Positions 25,176-36,006 of a DNA stretch of 64,000 bases are shown in pieces (the stretch's first letter is position 1; the number at the start of each line of letters is the position of its first letter). The position numbers and the translations under genes were made by a program. This stretch comes from Coriaria nepalensis (taxonomy: Eukaryota; Streptophyta; Magnoliopsida; Cucurbitales; Coriariaceae). The stretch spans positions 8,551,001 to 8,615,000 of the forward strand of contig CP114487.1 of NCBI GenBank assembly GCA_027186245.1. The letters are read 5' to 3'. A model generated the notes under the pieces. It did no database searches and was not told the origin of the DNA. It saw only the letters and a program-made list of their open reading frames with translations.

Positions 25176-26096
25176 TGTACTTGTTAATATTTTTTTGGCC
25201 GAGGAGAAATTTTTTTGGTTATGTTATGTTATATTATATGATTATGTGTATGTTAAATTTTATCAATTAAATAAATAAATATATATATATATATATATAT
25301 AATATTTTTTAAATATGTATTTTAGACGGTTAAAATTTTATCATTTAAGCATAATCTTAAAATTTTAAAATAAATATTCTTGAAATATTTAAAAATGTGT
25401 GTTGGAGATAATTTTAAATAAATATTTTTTGTCTAAGTAATATGAGAGAAATATTAATAAATTTAAATACTTTAAAATTAATGTCAATGACTAATATCTA
25501 TATAAAATAAGTATAATTAAATTTTTTGTCCTTTTTCTCATAAGAGCATCAAAATATTTTGTGGGAAGTTTAATGTTACTATTTAATAAATAAATATGAT
25601 TTATTAATTCATTTTATTTTTTAAATTTTTATAAATAAATCTTACTATTTATAAATTTTGAAGACAGTCTTGATACTATCTTAGACATCAAATCTAGGAC
25701 AAGATCGAATAAAAATTACTTAACTTGAAGGCATTCCTTAATCAGCGAGATTAATTAATTATCTTCTCTATCTTTTCCTAATTGAATGCTTATGAAAAGT
25801 TAAAACTAAATTTCGACCAATAAAGTAAAGAAGGCTCTACATCTCTCGAGAGACTAGAAAGTCCTAAAGTCATATTAAACACACACTGCACTCGGTCAAC
25901 AAATCTGTACATCTTCCAATGAGATCATGCCACGTAGCACACATGACCCACCTATACCATAAAATCAGACAACCCGGATATACATTAATCATGATCACAC
26001 GGTTCCCTTGACTTCAAAGCAATGCTGTCGCTCAACGCAGTAATTTCCCCTTTTTCCCTTTTTTACAGCGGTGGAGAAGGAGAAAAAGATTTTAAC

Positions 26097-26132
26097 TTAA
26101 CCATAGTTAAGTAAAAACTTAACCGCGGTTAA
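26097..26132. promoter_or_regulatory. Paired TTAACC..GGTTAA palindromes upstream of the CCCH gene
   Basis: TTAACCATAGTTAA (26097-26110) and the perfect palindrome TTAACCGCGGTTAA (26119-26132) sit 22 bases apart, about 125-160 bases before the ATG. GGTTAA is the core of GT-elements bound by trihelix factors. A role here is inference. Confidence 0.55.
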
Positions 26133-26256
26133 AACTCCCCTGCAGAAGCAGTTTATAATCAACCCCATCCATCACCCGATTCCGTGGAACAATCTCAGAC
26201 AGAAGAAAAGAGAGACCATTCCACAAAGGAAAAAAAAAATAAAAAGGAAAGAGAAA

Positions 26257-27381
26257 ATGATGCTTGGAGAGCATCACCGTCCTAATCCAACGATCCACGT
26301 ACCACCATGGACACAACTCGACACTGACGATCTGACAGCGGAGATGTTTTACTCGAGCGGTGCCTTCAATGCAAACGGCAGTAGCGCGTACTCTCCTGTC
26401 TCTCCCACTTATCATCATCATCTCCACGAATCACCGACGGCGCTGCAACGTTATTTACAGTCGAATGATTCTGACCCGGACTCTGACCCGGAGCTATCGG
26501 GTCGAGAAGCGGACGCGCCGATCGACGCTTACTCATGCGATCATTTCCGTATGTACGAGTTCAAAGTGAGGAAGTGCGCACGTGGGAGGTCACACGACTG
26601 GACCGAGTGCCCGTATGCACATCCGGGTGAAAAAGCCCGTCGCCGTGATCCAAGGAAGTACCACTATTCGGGCAGTTCCTGCCCGGAATTCCGTAAGGGC
26701 AACTGCGTGAAGGGCGATGCTTGCGAATTGGCTCATGGCGTGTTCGAGTCATGGCTACACCCGGCTCGATACCGGACTCAGCCATGTAAGGATGGAACAA
26801 GTTGTCGTCGTAGGGTTTGTTTCTTCGCCCACACGCCCGATCAGCTCCGCATCTTGCCCCATTCTTATGACGGCTCTGGTTCGGGTCTGAAGCCGTTTTT
26901 AGCGTCATCTCTTTCGGTGTCACCGCCTATGAGCCCGTTAATCGAGTCTCCGCCCATGTCTCCATTGGGCCGGTTAAGTTTCGGATCGAGTACGGGTATG
27001 GGTACAGGTTCGATATCTGAAATGGTGGCGTCGCTGAGGAACATACAGCTTGGGAAGGTGAAGTCTTTACCGAGTTCTCGAAATGTTCAATTTGGCGGGT
27101 CTTCACCCGTATTCGGAACATCTCCAAGGGGGTCCTTGCTCCGACCCGGATTCTACAGCGTCCCCACCACGCCTACTCAGGGTCCTAGCCGTAATGGATT
27201 TGGGTATTCGGATATGTGGGACCCGAGTATTGAAGAGGAGCCCGAAATGGAGCTGGTCGAGTCCGGGAGGGATCTTCGAGAGAAAATGCTCGAGAAAATC
27301 AAGATGGAAAGTTCAATGATGTGTCCGGATCCTTCAGTGGGGGCTCCGGATGTTGGCTGGGTATCAGAGCTCCTGCAGTGA
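26257..27381 (+). CDS. RR-TZF CCCH zinc-finger protein (TZF2/TZF3, OZF-like)
   Basis: Intronless, 374 residues. Plant RR-TZF proteins bind AU-rich or other RNA, locate to P-bodies or stress granules and modulate ABA, GA and stress responses. In order: the N-terminal motif [18 protein letters not shown] typical of the TZF2/TZF3 subgroup; an acidic [10 protein letters not shown] segment (about 72-82); the arginine-rich region with an extra C107-X5-H113-X4-C118-X3-H122 motif ([12 protein letters not shown]); then the tandem fingers C142-X7-C150-X5-C156-X3-H160, a 16-residue linker, and C177-X5-C183-X4-C188-X3-H192. The spacing is exactly the plant C-X7-C-X5-C-X3-H-X16-C-X5-C-X4-C-X3-H pattern. 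A Ser/Pro-rich tail has two SPPMSPL copies (222-238). The conserved C-terminus DVGWVSELL is intact. The start is supported by the conserved N-terminus. Confidence 0.96.
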   Translation: MMLGEHHRPNPTIHVPPWTQLDTDDLTAEMFYSSGAFNANGSSAYSPVSPTYHHHLHESPTALQRYLQSNDSDPDSDPELSGREADAPIDAYSCDHFRMYEFKVRKCARGRSHDWTECPYAHPGEKARRRDPRKYHYSGSSCPEFRKGNCVKGDACELAHGVFESWLHPARYRTQPCKDGTSCRRRVCFFAHTPDQLRILPHSYDGSGSGLKPFLASSLSVSPPMSPLIESPPMSPLGRLSFGSSTGMGTGSISEMVASLRNIQLGKVKSLPSSRNVQFGGSSPVFGTSPRGSLLRPGFYSVPTTPTQGPSRNGFGYSDMWDPSIEEEPEMELVESGRDLREKMLEKIKMESSMMCPDPSVGAPDVGWVSELLQ

Positions 27382-28675
27382 AATGTATTTTGGGTTTGGA
27401 TTTGGATTTGTGTGGCCAAACAAGTCGCTAAGAAATTCATGTAGATATTTCTATTTTGTGTGAAGGCGTGGGAGGCCTGGAGGAGGAAGGGGAGAAAAAA
27501 AGAGGTAAGAAAAGAAGCAATTGCGATCAACATTACATAGCGCTAATAAACTCTCTTTTTGTATAGGTAGCAAGTAGTGGAACACAAGGATTCAAATTTC
27601 CCTTTTATTTTTCAATCCCCAATTTCTGTAAATACTAAGTTGTATTTTATGTGACCCATCTAAATCTCGATGACTGATCTAATATATGTCTGTAACTCTG
27701 GAACTGGAACCGAAACTGTAAGAGATGCAGCAGCTACTGTAGTATGCATTTTCTGTAATCAAGTATTAATGTATAAATTTTCTATTTTAGGGAAGGCTGT
27801 GTTGTGTTACAACTTAGAATGTTTAATGCCTCTGTCTTCAGACACGCAAAGTAATGGGCACTGCGATTTGGATGGGACATCAATTTTGGAGTCGGTGCGG
27901 GAAGGGGAAGGAAGTGTTAGATTGTGAAAGGGAAATCAGAAAATGTAAAATCCCAAACAGGGTCTCAATTCTTTCTTTATAGCACAACAAGGATAGAACA
28001 GAGCTGAGGAATATGGTTGTCTGTCTTCACACAGTATCTCGCTCGATGCTTGCTTCTATCTTGTTTTGTCGGAAGGGATATGAACATGCTAGTATAGAAT
28101 AGTGTAAGATAGTTTTTTGTCTGTACTATCTTCTGCCACTTTCCTTGGAGCCAGGCAGCTGCATTTACTACAGAAAACGTGATGGGGCTGAAAAGGGGAA
28201 AAGTTGTTGGACAGGCACTACCCATTTGATAATCCTCAACCTTTTATGTGTTTTGTGTCACCATGCTGTGATAAAGCTAAAGTGAAGGGGACGGCCATGG
28301 TCTCCTCAAGAAGATGCTGACCTCATCAATCTACCATTTGGGTTTCTCTTCCTCACAAAGCAAGAGCTGCCGTCTAGGGTGGGTGGATTTATCTAAAGAC
28401 CAGGCATAAAACCTGGAGCTTTTACACTTTTTCCCTAGGAAGATCCAAGGATTTTAATGTGGAATTTAAAAGCGCACATCCTTGAAAAACCATTTCCTTT
28501 GACTGATTTTTCAAGATCCTTGATTTACATAATTCTGTACATTAATCTTTAAACAACCTATAATTTAGTTGAAATATGCATGTTCTTGATGAGAAGAATG
28601 ATGTACTTTACACCTTATCTCGGTGAAGGGCCCGATGATCAGCACTATTAGAATAATCTTTAGGATCCTTACTCC
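27382..28675. other. 3' region of the CCCH gene and spacer
   Basis: The first few hundred bases are probably 3' UTR (T-rich, with possible poly(A) signals near 27545 and 27767). No other coding region was recognised up to the kinase pseudogene. Confidence 0.6.
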
Positions 28676-29040
28676 TCACCATATATTATCCATTGATATA
28701 GGAGTTAGCACCTTTCTATCCCTTGACAACATTGTCAAACACTCCTTTAGCTCCGCCACCCCAACTACCATATTAGCCCTAGAGAAGGAAGCGCGGGCCG
28801 TGCAAACCCGTCCCTACCTCCAAGCATTTCCTAACCGAATTCCTCTCGTAGTCTCCTTGCAAACATTTGTCCACAACACTATCTACATTACCCTTTTCCA
28901 GCTCTACTCTTTGCCATTCCAGTATATGTATCGTTTCTTCACCTTGAATTATTGCAGGTTGGCCCGTGATCAGGTCTAACAATACGATTCCAAAGCTATA
29001 AACATCACTTTTCTCACTAAATTTCGTAGTAACGTGGTAC
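28676..29040 (-). pseudogene. Receptor-like kinase fragment (malectin/LRR-RLK type), frameshifted
   Basis: From an acceptor-like site (CCTTTAG before 29040) the frame reads YHVTTKFSEKSDVYSFGIVL with DLITGQPAI, ILEWQ, GNVDSVVDKCLQGDY and SVRKCLEVG. This is kinase subdomains IX to XI of the malectin-like LRR receptor kinases related to At1g51850-type SIF/FRK1 proteins. At about 28803-28812 one extra T shifts the frame. In the new frame the C-terminal region (CTARASFSRANMV, AELKECLTMLS) continues to a stop at 28678-28676. No upstream kinase exons (P-loop, HRD, DFG) lie within the next several hundred bases, so this is a 3' gene fragment and not expressed kinase. Confidence 0.9.
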
Positions 29041-29282
29041 CTAAAGGACACAATGAAGAGTTTTATAGCATATGAAAAATGCTTACCCTTTCTTGTTTTT
29101 TCTTAAATTATGGATTTGGAGGTAAAAAAAGAAGACATACACATTTCAAAACATGTTTCGAAATGCCTAAACAAACAGGGAAGCCATACTAACCATTACA
29201 CCATCAACAGGATCCCATAGTTACAATATAAATGATAAATTGAAATGCAGCAGAAGTATAAAATTAATCCTAACTCATAAAA

Positions 29283-29432
29283 TCAACCATATGCAATGGC
29301 ATTCTTCCAATCTGAAGCGAAGATCCGAAGAAGTGAGGTGGAGACCCCTGGGGAAGCCGGTGCCAGCATCGGTGCCTCTGCTGCCTGGGAAACAGAAAGG
29401 ATAGTGAAAAGAAGAGCCACAACCACAATCAT
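29283..29432 (-). CDS. Possible small secreted AG-peptide-like ORF (49 aa)
   Basis: The frame begins MIVVVALLFTILSVSQAAEA, a plausible signal peptide with a cleavage site after AEA or QAA. It is followed by APASPG, resembling the mature start of arabinogalactan peptides, and ends DWKNAIAYG. An in-frame stop lies just upstream of the ATG, so the N-terminus is fixed if this is a single exon. The C-terminus lacks the hydrophobic GPI signal of AG-peptides, so the frame may be a degraded copy or may continue by splicing. It has a different sequence from the AG-peptide gene 350 bases away on the other strand. Confidence 0.4.
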   Translation of the reverse strand: MIVVVALLFTILSVSQAAEAPMLAPASPGVSTSLLRIFASDWKNAIAYG

Positions 29433-29779
29433 GAAACTTTGTAGTTACCCTTTAACCCCATTTTTATCGATGAACTAAAAAAAAGCTCATCTTAAATATA
29501 CTAACAAAATTTATACTATATTGACCCCACACAGAGATTAATATAATATATACGTGACATCTCTCGTCAATATTGAACGGCGCATAAATTTCATAGAAAA
29601 AAACCATTTTCATGATTTCTAAAGAACGGCCCATTCTCTTTCTTTCAAAATTTTAAAATAACAATAAACATAATAATAAAAAATAAAATAAAAATTAATA
29701 ATTGAAGAATACATTCCAAATAAAATAAAAACTATGGCATCGATGCTTGTGGCGGCCGTTTCGAGCTGAGTTGGTAAAT

Positions 29780-30053
29780 ATGAAGATGGAGATTCTAAGA
29801 GTCCGATGCTTGGTGATGGCGTTTTTAGCCCTTCTTTTGCTTTATAATCTTCCATCTTCGAATGCTCAACACCTTGCTCCTGCCCCTGCTCCAACAAGTG
29901 ATGGTACATTCTATTCCTGGATACCAGAGATTTTGGAACTAGATTCTGGATCAGATTTTTGTGGGTCTTAATTGTGCAGGGATAACAGTTGATCAAGGAA
30001 TTGCTTATGGGCTAATGCTGGTGGCTTTGGTCCTTTCCTATATCATTCATTAG
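29780..30053 (+). CDS. Arabinogalactan peptide (AGP16/20/22/41 type)
   Basis: Two exons, 29780-29903 and 29980-30053, encode 65 residues. Residues about 1-29 are a signal peptide (LVMAFLALLLLYNLPSSNA). The mature peptide starts Q-HLAPAPAPTSDG, with the Ala-Pro repeats whose prolines are hydroxylated and carry arabinogalactan. The C-terminal part GITVDQGIAYGLMLVALVLS is the GPI-anchor signal, nearly identical in pattern to Arabidopsis AGP16/20 (TSIDQGIAYLLMVVALVLTY). The product would be a very short GPI-anchored AG-peptide at the plasma membrane. The intron splits the Gly codon after SD. The upstream in-frame codons contain no other ATG, which fixes the start. The single intron and short length are typical of the family. 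Confidence 0.9.
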
Positions 30054-30379
30054 ATAAGATGGAGACTAAGTTTCAAGATTCATGTCTCTCTCTCTCTAAC
30101 TGCAGCAGGTATTCTTTCTAACTGATGATATCATTATTTTTTTCTTCTTGCTGTTTGATTACATGAGTTGTTGGCATTGATGAAATCATATCCGACATTA
30201 CAATCTAGTCAAACATTATTACGCACATACTTCCGACTCTGTTTAGATAAGATGCGTAACTTCTAGAACGAGGAGGACTAATGTCTCTCATTTTTGGGTT
30301 TATTCTGGAAGAGTATTACTACTTTAGTGCATGACCAAGTAGAACATATATACATACAGAAGCAGCAACACAAATGGAA

Positions 30380-31174
30380 TCAAAGCTCGTCGTCACGAGG
30401 CTGTCCCACGCCATTCTTCATCTGCTCTAACTTTTGCTTCCCGAGTTCATAACTAGACTCCATCTCCTCCTTACCGGACTCCACAGCCTCCTCTGCTTTC
30501 GATCTCGCCTTCTCCTTCGCCAACTTTGCTTTTTCTTTCGCTTCCTTTTTCTTCTTCTTCCCTTCCTCCACCACACCCTCACCTTTCTCCTTGGCTTCTT
30601 CTTTCGCCTTGCTCGTCCAGTCGGACGCCTTCTCCTTCAACTTGCTCGTCTTCTCCCGTGTCGCTTCGGCCGCGTCGTAGAGCTTCTCCCTGGCTGCGTC
30701 CGCTGCGTCGTACATCTTCTCCCTGGACTCTTCCACCGTTTCTCCAACCCGGTGTGTGGCTGCATCCTTCCAATCCTTAGCCGTGTCTTTTGCGTGGCCG
30801 GCTTTTGCGGCAGCTGCATCCTTCACTTCTTTTCCATATTGGCCTGCTTCATTGGCTATTTCTTGGACCCCGTCCTTAACTTTCTTAGTAGTATCAGATG
30901 TTGTGGTGTCAGCGTGAATGTCCTTGTCTTGTTCTTCATCCTGTTTAAGGCCTAATCCCTCTGAGATTTTCTCCTTGGCCCAACCTGTCCATGACTCGAA
31001 CGTGTCCTTTGAGTCCTGCGTCCGGCCCTTCACTTGCTCCTGATAATCTCCACCTTCTTCCTTTGTGGAGGGGATAGGGTCCACGTTCGCGCTCTTGATG
31101 CATGAAGCATGAAACAGGACTAGAAAAAAGATCACTGATAAAGCTAGACTGATAGAGGGTCTATTGGAAGCCAT
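30380..31174 (-). CDS. LEA-like protein with signal peptide and C-terminal DDEL
   Basis: A single-exon frame of 264 residues. Residues 1 to about 28 are a signal peptide (SLALSVIFFLVLFHASCIKS). The rest is almost entirely charged, Ala/Lys/Glu-rich 11-residue-type amphipathic helices (repeats such as DAADAAREKLYDAAEATREK and KAKEEAKEKGE), the composition of group 3 (LEA_4) proteins, with several Trp-Thr/Ser motifs (SWTGWAKEK, DWTSKAKEEA). It ends RDDEL, close to the HDEL/KDEL ER-retention signal. Related plant proteins (At1g72100-type LEA domain proteins) also carry signal peptides. I infer an ER-lumen desiccation protectant. It faces the AG-peptide gene tail to tail, and its upstream region holds G-box/ABRE motifs. 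Confidence 0.9.
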   Translation of the reverse strand: MASNRPSISLALSVIFFLVLFHASCIKSANVDPIPSTKEEGGDYQEQVKGRTQDSKDTFESWTGWAKEKISEGLGLKQDEEQDKDIHADTTTSDTTKKVKDGVQEIANEAGQYGKEVKDAAAAKAGHAKDTAKDWKDAATHRVGETVEESREKMYDAADAAREKLYDAAEATREKTSKLKEKASDWTSKAKEEAKEKGEGVVEEGKKKKKEAKEKAKLAKEKARSKAEEAVESGKEEMESSYELGKQKLEQMKNGVGQPRDDEL

Positions 31175-31192
31175 TTGTAGAGAAATATCTGT

Positions 31193-31214
31193 AGAGAGAG
31201 AGAGAGAGAGAGAG
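31193..31214. repeat. (GA)n tract in the LEA leader
   Basis: About 11 AG dinucleotides, read as CT repeats in the 5' leader just upstream of the LEA start codon. Confidence 0.9.
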
Positions 31215-31331
31215 CGCTGTATATTGAAGAGAAGAAGTTGGGTTTGTTCTACATTTTAAGAAAAGGGAACTGCGGTGAGTGTCGGTCGTGCGATGTGTCG
31301 GCTTCAGAATGTGCAACTGCGAAGAACTAGC

Positions 31332-31428
31332 CACGTGCTGTGATGTTTCCATTTCCTACGTGTCTTTTTGCCACGCACAAGACTTACCATAAAAGGGAAG
31401 ACTGAAGAAGATAAATGTATGACACGTG
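31332..31428 (-). promoter_or_regulatory. G-box/ABRE cluster upstream of the LEA gene
   Basis: CACGTG occurs at 31332-31337 and 31423-31428 (CACGTGGA context), with ACGTGTC at 31358-31364. All lie within about 160-255 bases of the start codon. Multiple ABRE cores are the known basis for ABA/bZIP control of LEA genes; that it applies here is inference from position. Confidence 0.75.
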
Positions 31429-32258
31429 GAGATGTACTGCCACATGCAAGCAGAGTAGTATTCATCATGTCGGCAGTTGTCAGTATTGCTGAGCAATCCT
31501 GACATTTGTTTCTTCCTTTTTAGAGTCAATGTTGACTAATTCGCACGTATCCTGAATAACTGATCCAGTCAACGTGTGCATCTTCACCCAGAAATAAACC
31601 AATACCAAATCTGACAATGTCGGCATTCACAGCCCAACCATTTGGGTTCACCAAATTTAATAATCAGCCTTGGGGTTAATAAAAAGAAAGAAGCACATAT
31701 TTTTTCAATGCAGACTCAAAAAAAGGTTAGTATATTTTTTCATTAACTCACATTATAAGGTCCCACAGTAATCCCAACTGTAATAATACCACACGAATAA
31801 GCTATTCATTCCGGAATATCACAGAGTCATCAGACATATAGGTTCACAGAAATACTACAGAAATGGAAAAAAAACAGCAGACAGTCTGGAAGTTCTTCTA
31901 CACAAGGGATTCTGAAAGTGAACTCTCTTTTCCTTTAACTATCCCACCTTTATATACAATATCTGTTTGCCACAACTTAGCATGAAAATCTCGAGTAGGG
32001 TATCCACTGATACAATGGGGGGTCAATCATCACATAGCCTCCGCTTTATACCGAGCAGCGCCAACTGCAAGACTAGCAAACTACTTATAATTAGGCTTCA
32101 ATACTGGTGGGCCCCAACATAAATGTATTTTAGTTAGATTCTGCTGATCTAGACTAGATACTTTCCCAAAAAGGAGTCTATTGTGCAACAAAGGGAAGAA
32201 TTCATTTAAGCTACGGATGAGAGGACATGCTGCTAGGCAGAGAGTTGAGAAGACCTGG

Positions 32259-34758
32259 TTAAAGTGCCATCTCAGCCTGTAGAGCTTCCAGCTCATCTTC
32301 CTCAGCAGTTCGCTTCTGAGGAATAGGACGAGTGGGTTGTCTGGCAGCTGGCACCTGAATGGGAGCAGCAGGAGCAGTTGATGCAGGTTGAAGAAGCTGT
32401 TCTTCCAACTCAGCGCCTTCCAATTCTTCAAGTTCCGCCTCCAATTCATCCTGCATGGCATATTCAAAGGGTAAGTTCAGGGCTAAATATAAACATAGAT
32501 CATTATATACAGCCCATAAGGACATCTTATGAGCTACCAAAACATGTCTAAAAAGGGTAATAACCTCATCAAAATCAGCTGCAGCACCAATTGGAGCTGA
32601 TAATGCATCCTGTATCTGTTTCATGTTCTCTGTCTGCTCATTGATCTCATCCATTGTCTTGTCAACATCATCAATGTTTCTGAAAAAGTCGAGATTCATT
32701 CAGTAGGGCTCATCATAAATTCATTTGTCCAATATGGAGCAGATCATATCCATTCTGTTAACAGGAAAGATACTAGATTAAAAGAAACTGTCACATACGT
32801 TGCTTTCTGCATTGCCTTCATTGCAGATGCTCCACTTCGTAATGCATCTACAGTCTCAGTTGTGGCTTTCGCTCCTTCTAACATGATCATCTGGACACAA
32901 TTACAAGTTCATATCAAGTAAGATTTCTTCCCACTAAGCTTACCTAAACACAAAATAACCAAGTAAATGAAAAATCCCAGCTCACCTGATCGTGAATTCG
33001 CAGCTGGAAATTTCCAAGCTGTTCTATTTGCTGTTCGTATAGCCTCTTTCTTTTCAAACACTGTATAGCGGCTGCAAAACAGATGCAACAGCTGTAACTA
33101 CTTTGTTGGGAATCTTTAGGGTGGGATTCAAACGAAATAAATGGATTGATAAACTTTCTTCGGGTTTACCAATTTATGGACCATATCACAACAGAAATAA
33201 GTTACAAATACCCAACTAACACAATGAGAAAGCAAGATCGATAGCAGCTAACTAGAATATCAATCATACAAGTAAACAAATAAGTTCCTTAATATAGTTC
33301 AAAATACACAACAAAAACCAAAGACCCAAAAATATTTGTCTCTAGAACAAATCGCAAAGATCTCTGGACATATACCTCGTTTGTTCTTTCCTCTAGTGAA
33401 TTCCTTGGCCTTTTCAACCTCTGCAGCAGCCTTTTTCACAAGTACTTTCTCCTTCTTCTCTAGCATTTCAAGTGTCTGTACCAAGTCATGGAGAGAAGAT
33501 TTCAGTTTTAGCAAAAGCGGAAATTCCCCTAAAGAATGTTACAACAAGCACAGAATTTTATACTACTCGATGACAATACATAATAGTATATTCTAATGGA
33601 ATTCACTCTCCGCTTGTTTACAATATAAATCGCCACGAGCTTTGATTGCAGTAATCCACTCCTCTAGGTTGCCCAGAAATTAACTAGAAACCTAGGAAGC
33701 ACTGGTACTGATACTGTATCCTATGGGTTTGCACGTGGTACTTTTGGCAAGGATATATCGAAAAGCTACAATATGGGTATGGTGGGATATTGTAACTAAA
33801 ACAATAAAACAATAAATAATGCATTTATATATATATATATATAATTAATTAATAAAATAAAATTTATTTATTAACTAAAACTAGTAGAAAAAAATATTTA
33901 AGCTCACAAAAATCCAATTCAAATATGAGTAAGTTTCATTCTGCAATGAAATTTGAACACCTAGAAGGTCAGAAGATTGAGACATAAGTACTCATTCGAT
34001 TAAAGATATTGTAGTAGATTTTAACTAGATCTATTCTTTTGATGGTTTGATAGATAATAGGAAAGCATTCAAGTAAGTAAAATTTCTATAATGAAAAAAA
34101 GCAAAAAAAGAAAAGAAAAAAAAGTCACAAATCAGTTACTAAATAAAATGTACCAGTGGTACCCGTTAAGTACCCACAGAGTACTCATGCTGTAACCAAG
34201 CGGAGTGAAGCCGGAAGGCAATTGGGTACTTACTAAGTAACAGGGCATACCCAAGATGTACCAATACTCAATACGCACCCGGTACTGATACGGCTTCACT
34301 TTTAAAGTACCCGTGCTTCATAGCTAAAATCAAACAAAATGAACATTTTCCCCCTTCTTTATTTCTGCAACTGTCTTTAACAACCGTCAAAGATAAAGAG
34401 AAATTGTCCTAATTCGTAAGATACTTCAACAACAAAGAAACACACCTTTGTTTTTCTATCATTTTCAACCATATTCAATAACTTCATGCTCATTTATTGC
34501 CAATTCCTACTCCTTTCTTAACAAATCCCTTCCAGCTAAATCAAGAACCCTAAAGTTCAATTTTGATTTTCCGAAATTGAAGCAGAACTTGAGAAATCAA
34601 CAAATCAAACTCAATCAATTAACAAAATCCATACAATTTCAATCACTAGAATAAGAAAATTATGCGAGTGAATGAGGAAACGGTACCTCGTTCAACTTGT
34701 CCAACGTGGTTAGGGCGTTGCTTTCCTGCTTAGGTTTACCAAAAAGCCTGTTCAACAT
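32259..34758 (-). CDS. VPS32: ESCRT-III subunit SNF7/VPS32 (CHMP4), copy 1
   Basis: Six coding exons (34758-34687, 33475-33376, 33071-32986, 32890-32799, 32679-32565, 32450-32259) give 218 residues. SNF7 is the main polymer-forming subunit of ESCRT-III, which drives intraluminal vesicle budding and membrane scission at multivesicular endosomes. The protein has the basic N-terminal helices (KPKQESNALTTLDKLNETLE, EKAKEFTRGKNKR), the central helical region (RIHDQMIMLEGAKATTETVD) and the acidic autoinhibitory C-terminus (DELEAELEELEGAELEEQLL). The last 10 residues, ELEALQAEMAL, form the MIM1-type VPS4-binding end. A leader intron (34796-34923) precedes the ATG exon, and coding intron 1 is 1.2 kb with a repeat insertion. 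A paralogue with the same intron positions and phases lies at 38497-39924. Confidence 0.96.
33693..34324. mobile_element. Possible MITE in intron 1 of VPS32 copy 1
   Basis: The left side (GGAAGCACTGGTACTGATAC) and the right side read in reverse (CTATGAAGCACGGGTACTTT) share GAAGCAC-GGTACT in inverted orientation about 630 bases apart. The interior has further CGGTACTGATAC copies. Target duplication is not clear, and no coding frame exists inside. Confidence 0.4.
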
Positions 34759-35047
34759 GCTTGATTATCTGCTATTAGATCCCGCCTTCAGCCTTCTGCA
34801 AGAAGGACCACAGTCCCCATAAAATGACCATAAATCGTCGTTCCCAAATCTTCTCTTCCGGATTAAGGACTCAAAATCAAATTATTCAAAACACCAAAAA
34901 AAAAAAATAATAATAAAACGAACCTTATGAACACTTGATGACGGGATTGAAGAAAAGAGATTCAGAGGCGATCGGAAACAAAAAATGGGGTATTTAGCAG
35001 CAAAATTGGTTTTTCTTCGCCGTGTTGTGATAGAGATGATTAAAGAT

Positions 35048-35079
<32 letters not shown>

Positions 35080-35280
35080 CGAAACAAAAAGAGGAAAGTG
35101 GAAAAAAGAAGCTTCTTTGCCTCTTCTCGACGTCGTAGACTCATAGTTCAGAGGTTGGATTACCACGTGGGACGCACTTGATTGGTTTTCATTATAGGGC
35201 CCCCCATAGTTGGGTATGACTGTACACTTTGCGACATGTCGTCTTATGGCAACGAGAAAATCTAGTCCTTGTATTACCTA

Positions 35281-35423
35281 TGGGCTGGACCATGTTTGTT
35301 TGTTTCTTTTTGCTTTTCTTTTTTTTTTTCTTCCAAAAGCCCAAGTAACGTAGCCCAAAACCACTGAACCCTGCTCTACTTTCCCCAACTTTTCATATAA
35401 AATCATTCAAAAGCAAACCCTAA
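35281..35423 (+). promoter_or_regulatory. eS30 promoter motifs: site II (TGGGCT) and telo-box
   Basis: TGGGCT at 35281-35286 and the telo-box AAACCCTAA at 35415-35423 lie about 235 and 95 bases before the eS30 ATG. This pair is the established signature of plant ribosomal-protein promoters. The 757-base gap between the eS30 and VPS32 start codons acts as a divergent promoter region. Confidence 0.75.
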
Positions 35424-35515
35424 CCCTAGAATTCCGAATCAACCTCCTCGGAGCAGACGCAGAGAGCAAGAGCAACACCGCTCTAAGCGGCCGGAGCAGC
35501 TTTTATCAATTCGCC

Positions 35516-36006
<491 letters not shown>

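Larger units (their letters stand above)
19031..26096. other. AT-rich gene-poor interval with old repeats
   Basis: No intact gene was found. At 19500-20050 a minus-strand stretch has coding-like composition but no recognised domain. At 20330-21030 a region with a TATTTAAATAG box and a CT-rich downstream tract resembles an LTR without a partner. The remainder is AT-rich sequence and simple repeats listed separately. The last few hundred bases belong to the promoter of the CCCH gene. Confidence 0.5.

Noticed and set aside
26561..26923. 120-codon minus-strand frame opposite the CCCH gene
   Set aside because: It is the antisense shadow of the zinc-finger domain. Its composition follows the plus-strand codons and it has no family resemblance.
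30434..30955. 173-codon plus-strand frame rich in Leu/Phe/Arg
   Set aside because: Antisense of the LEA repeats, where Glu/Lys codons read backwards give Leu/Phe. The minus-strand frame has a signal peptide, repeats and a retention signal.
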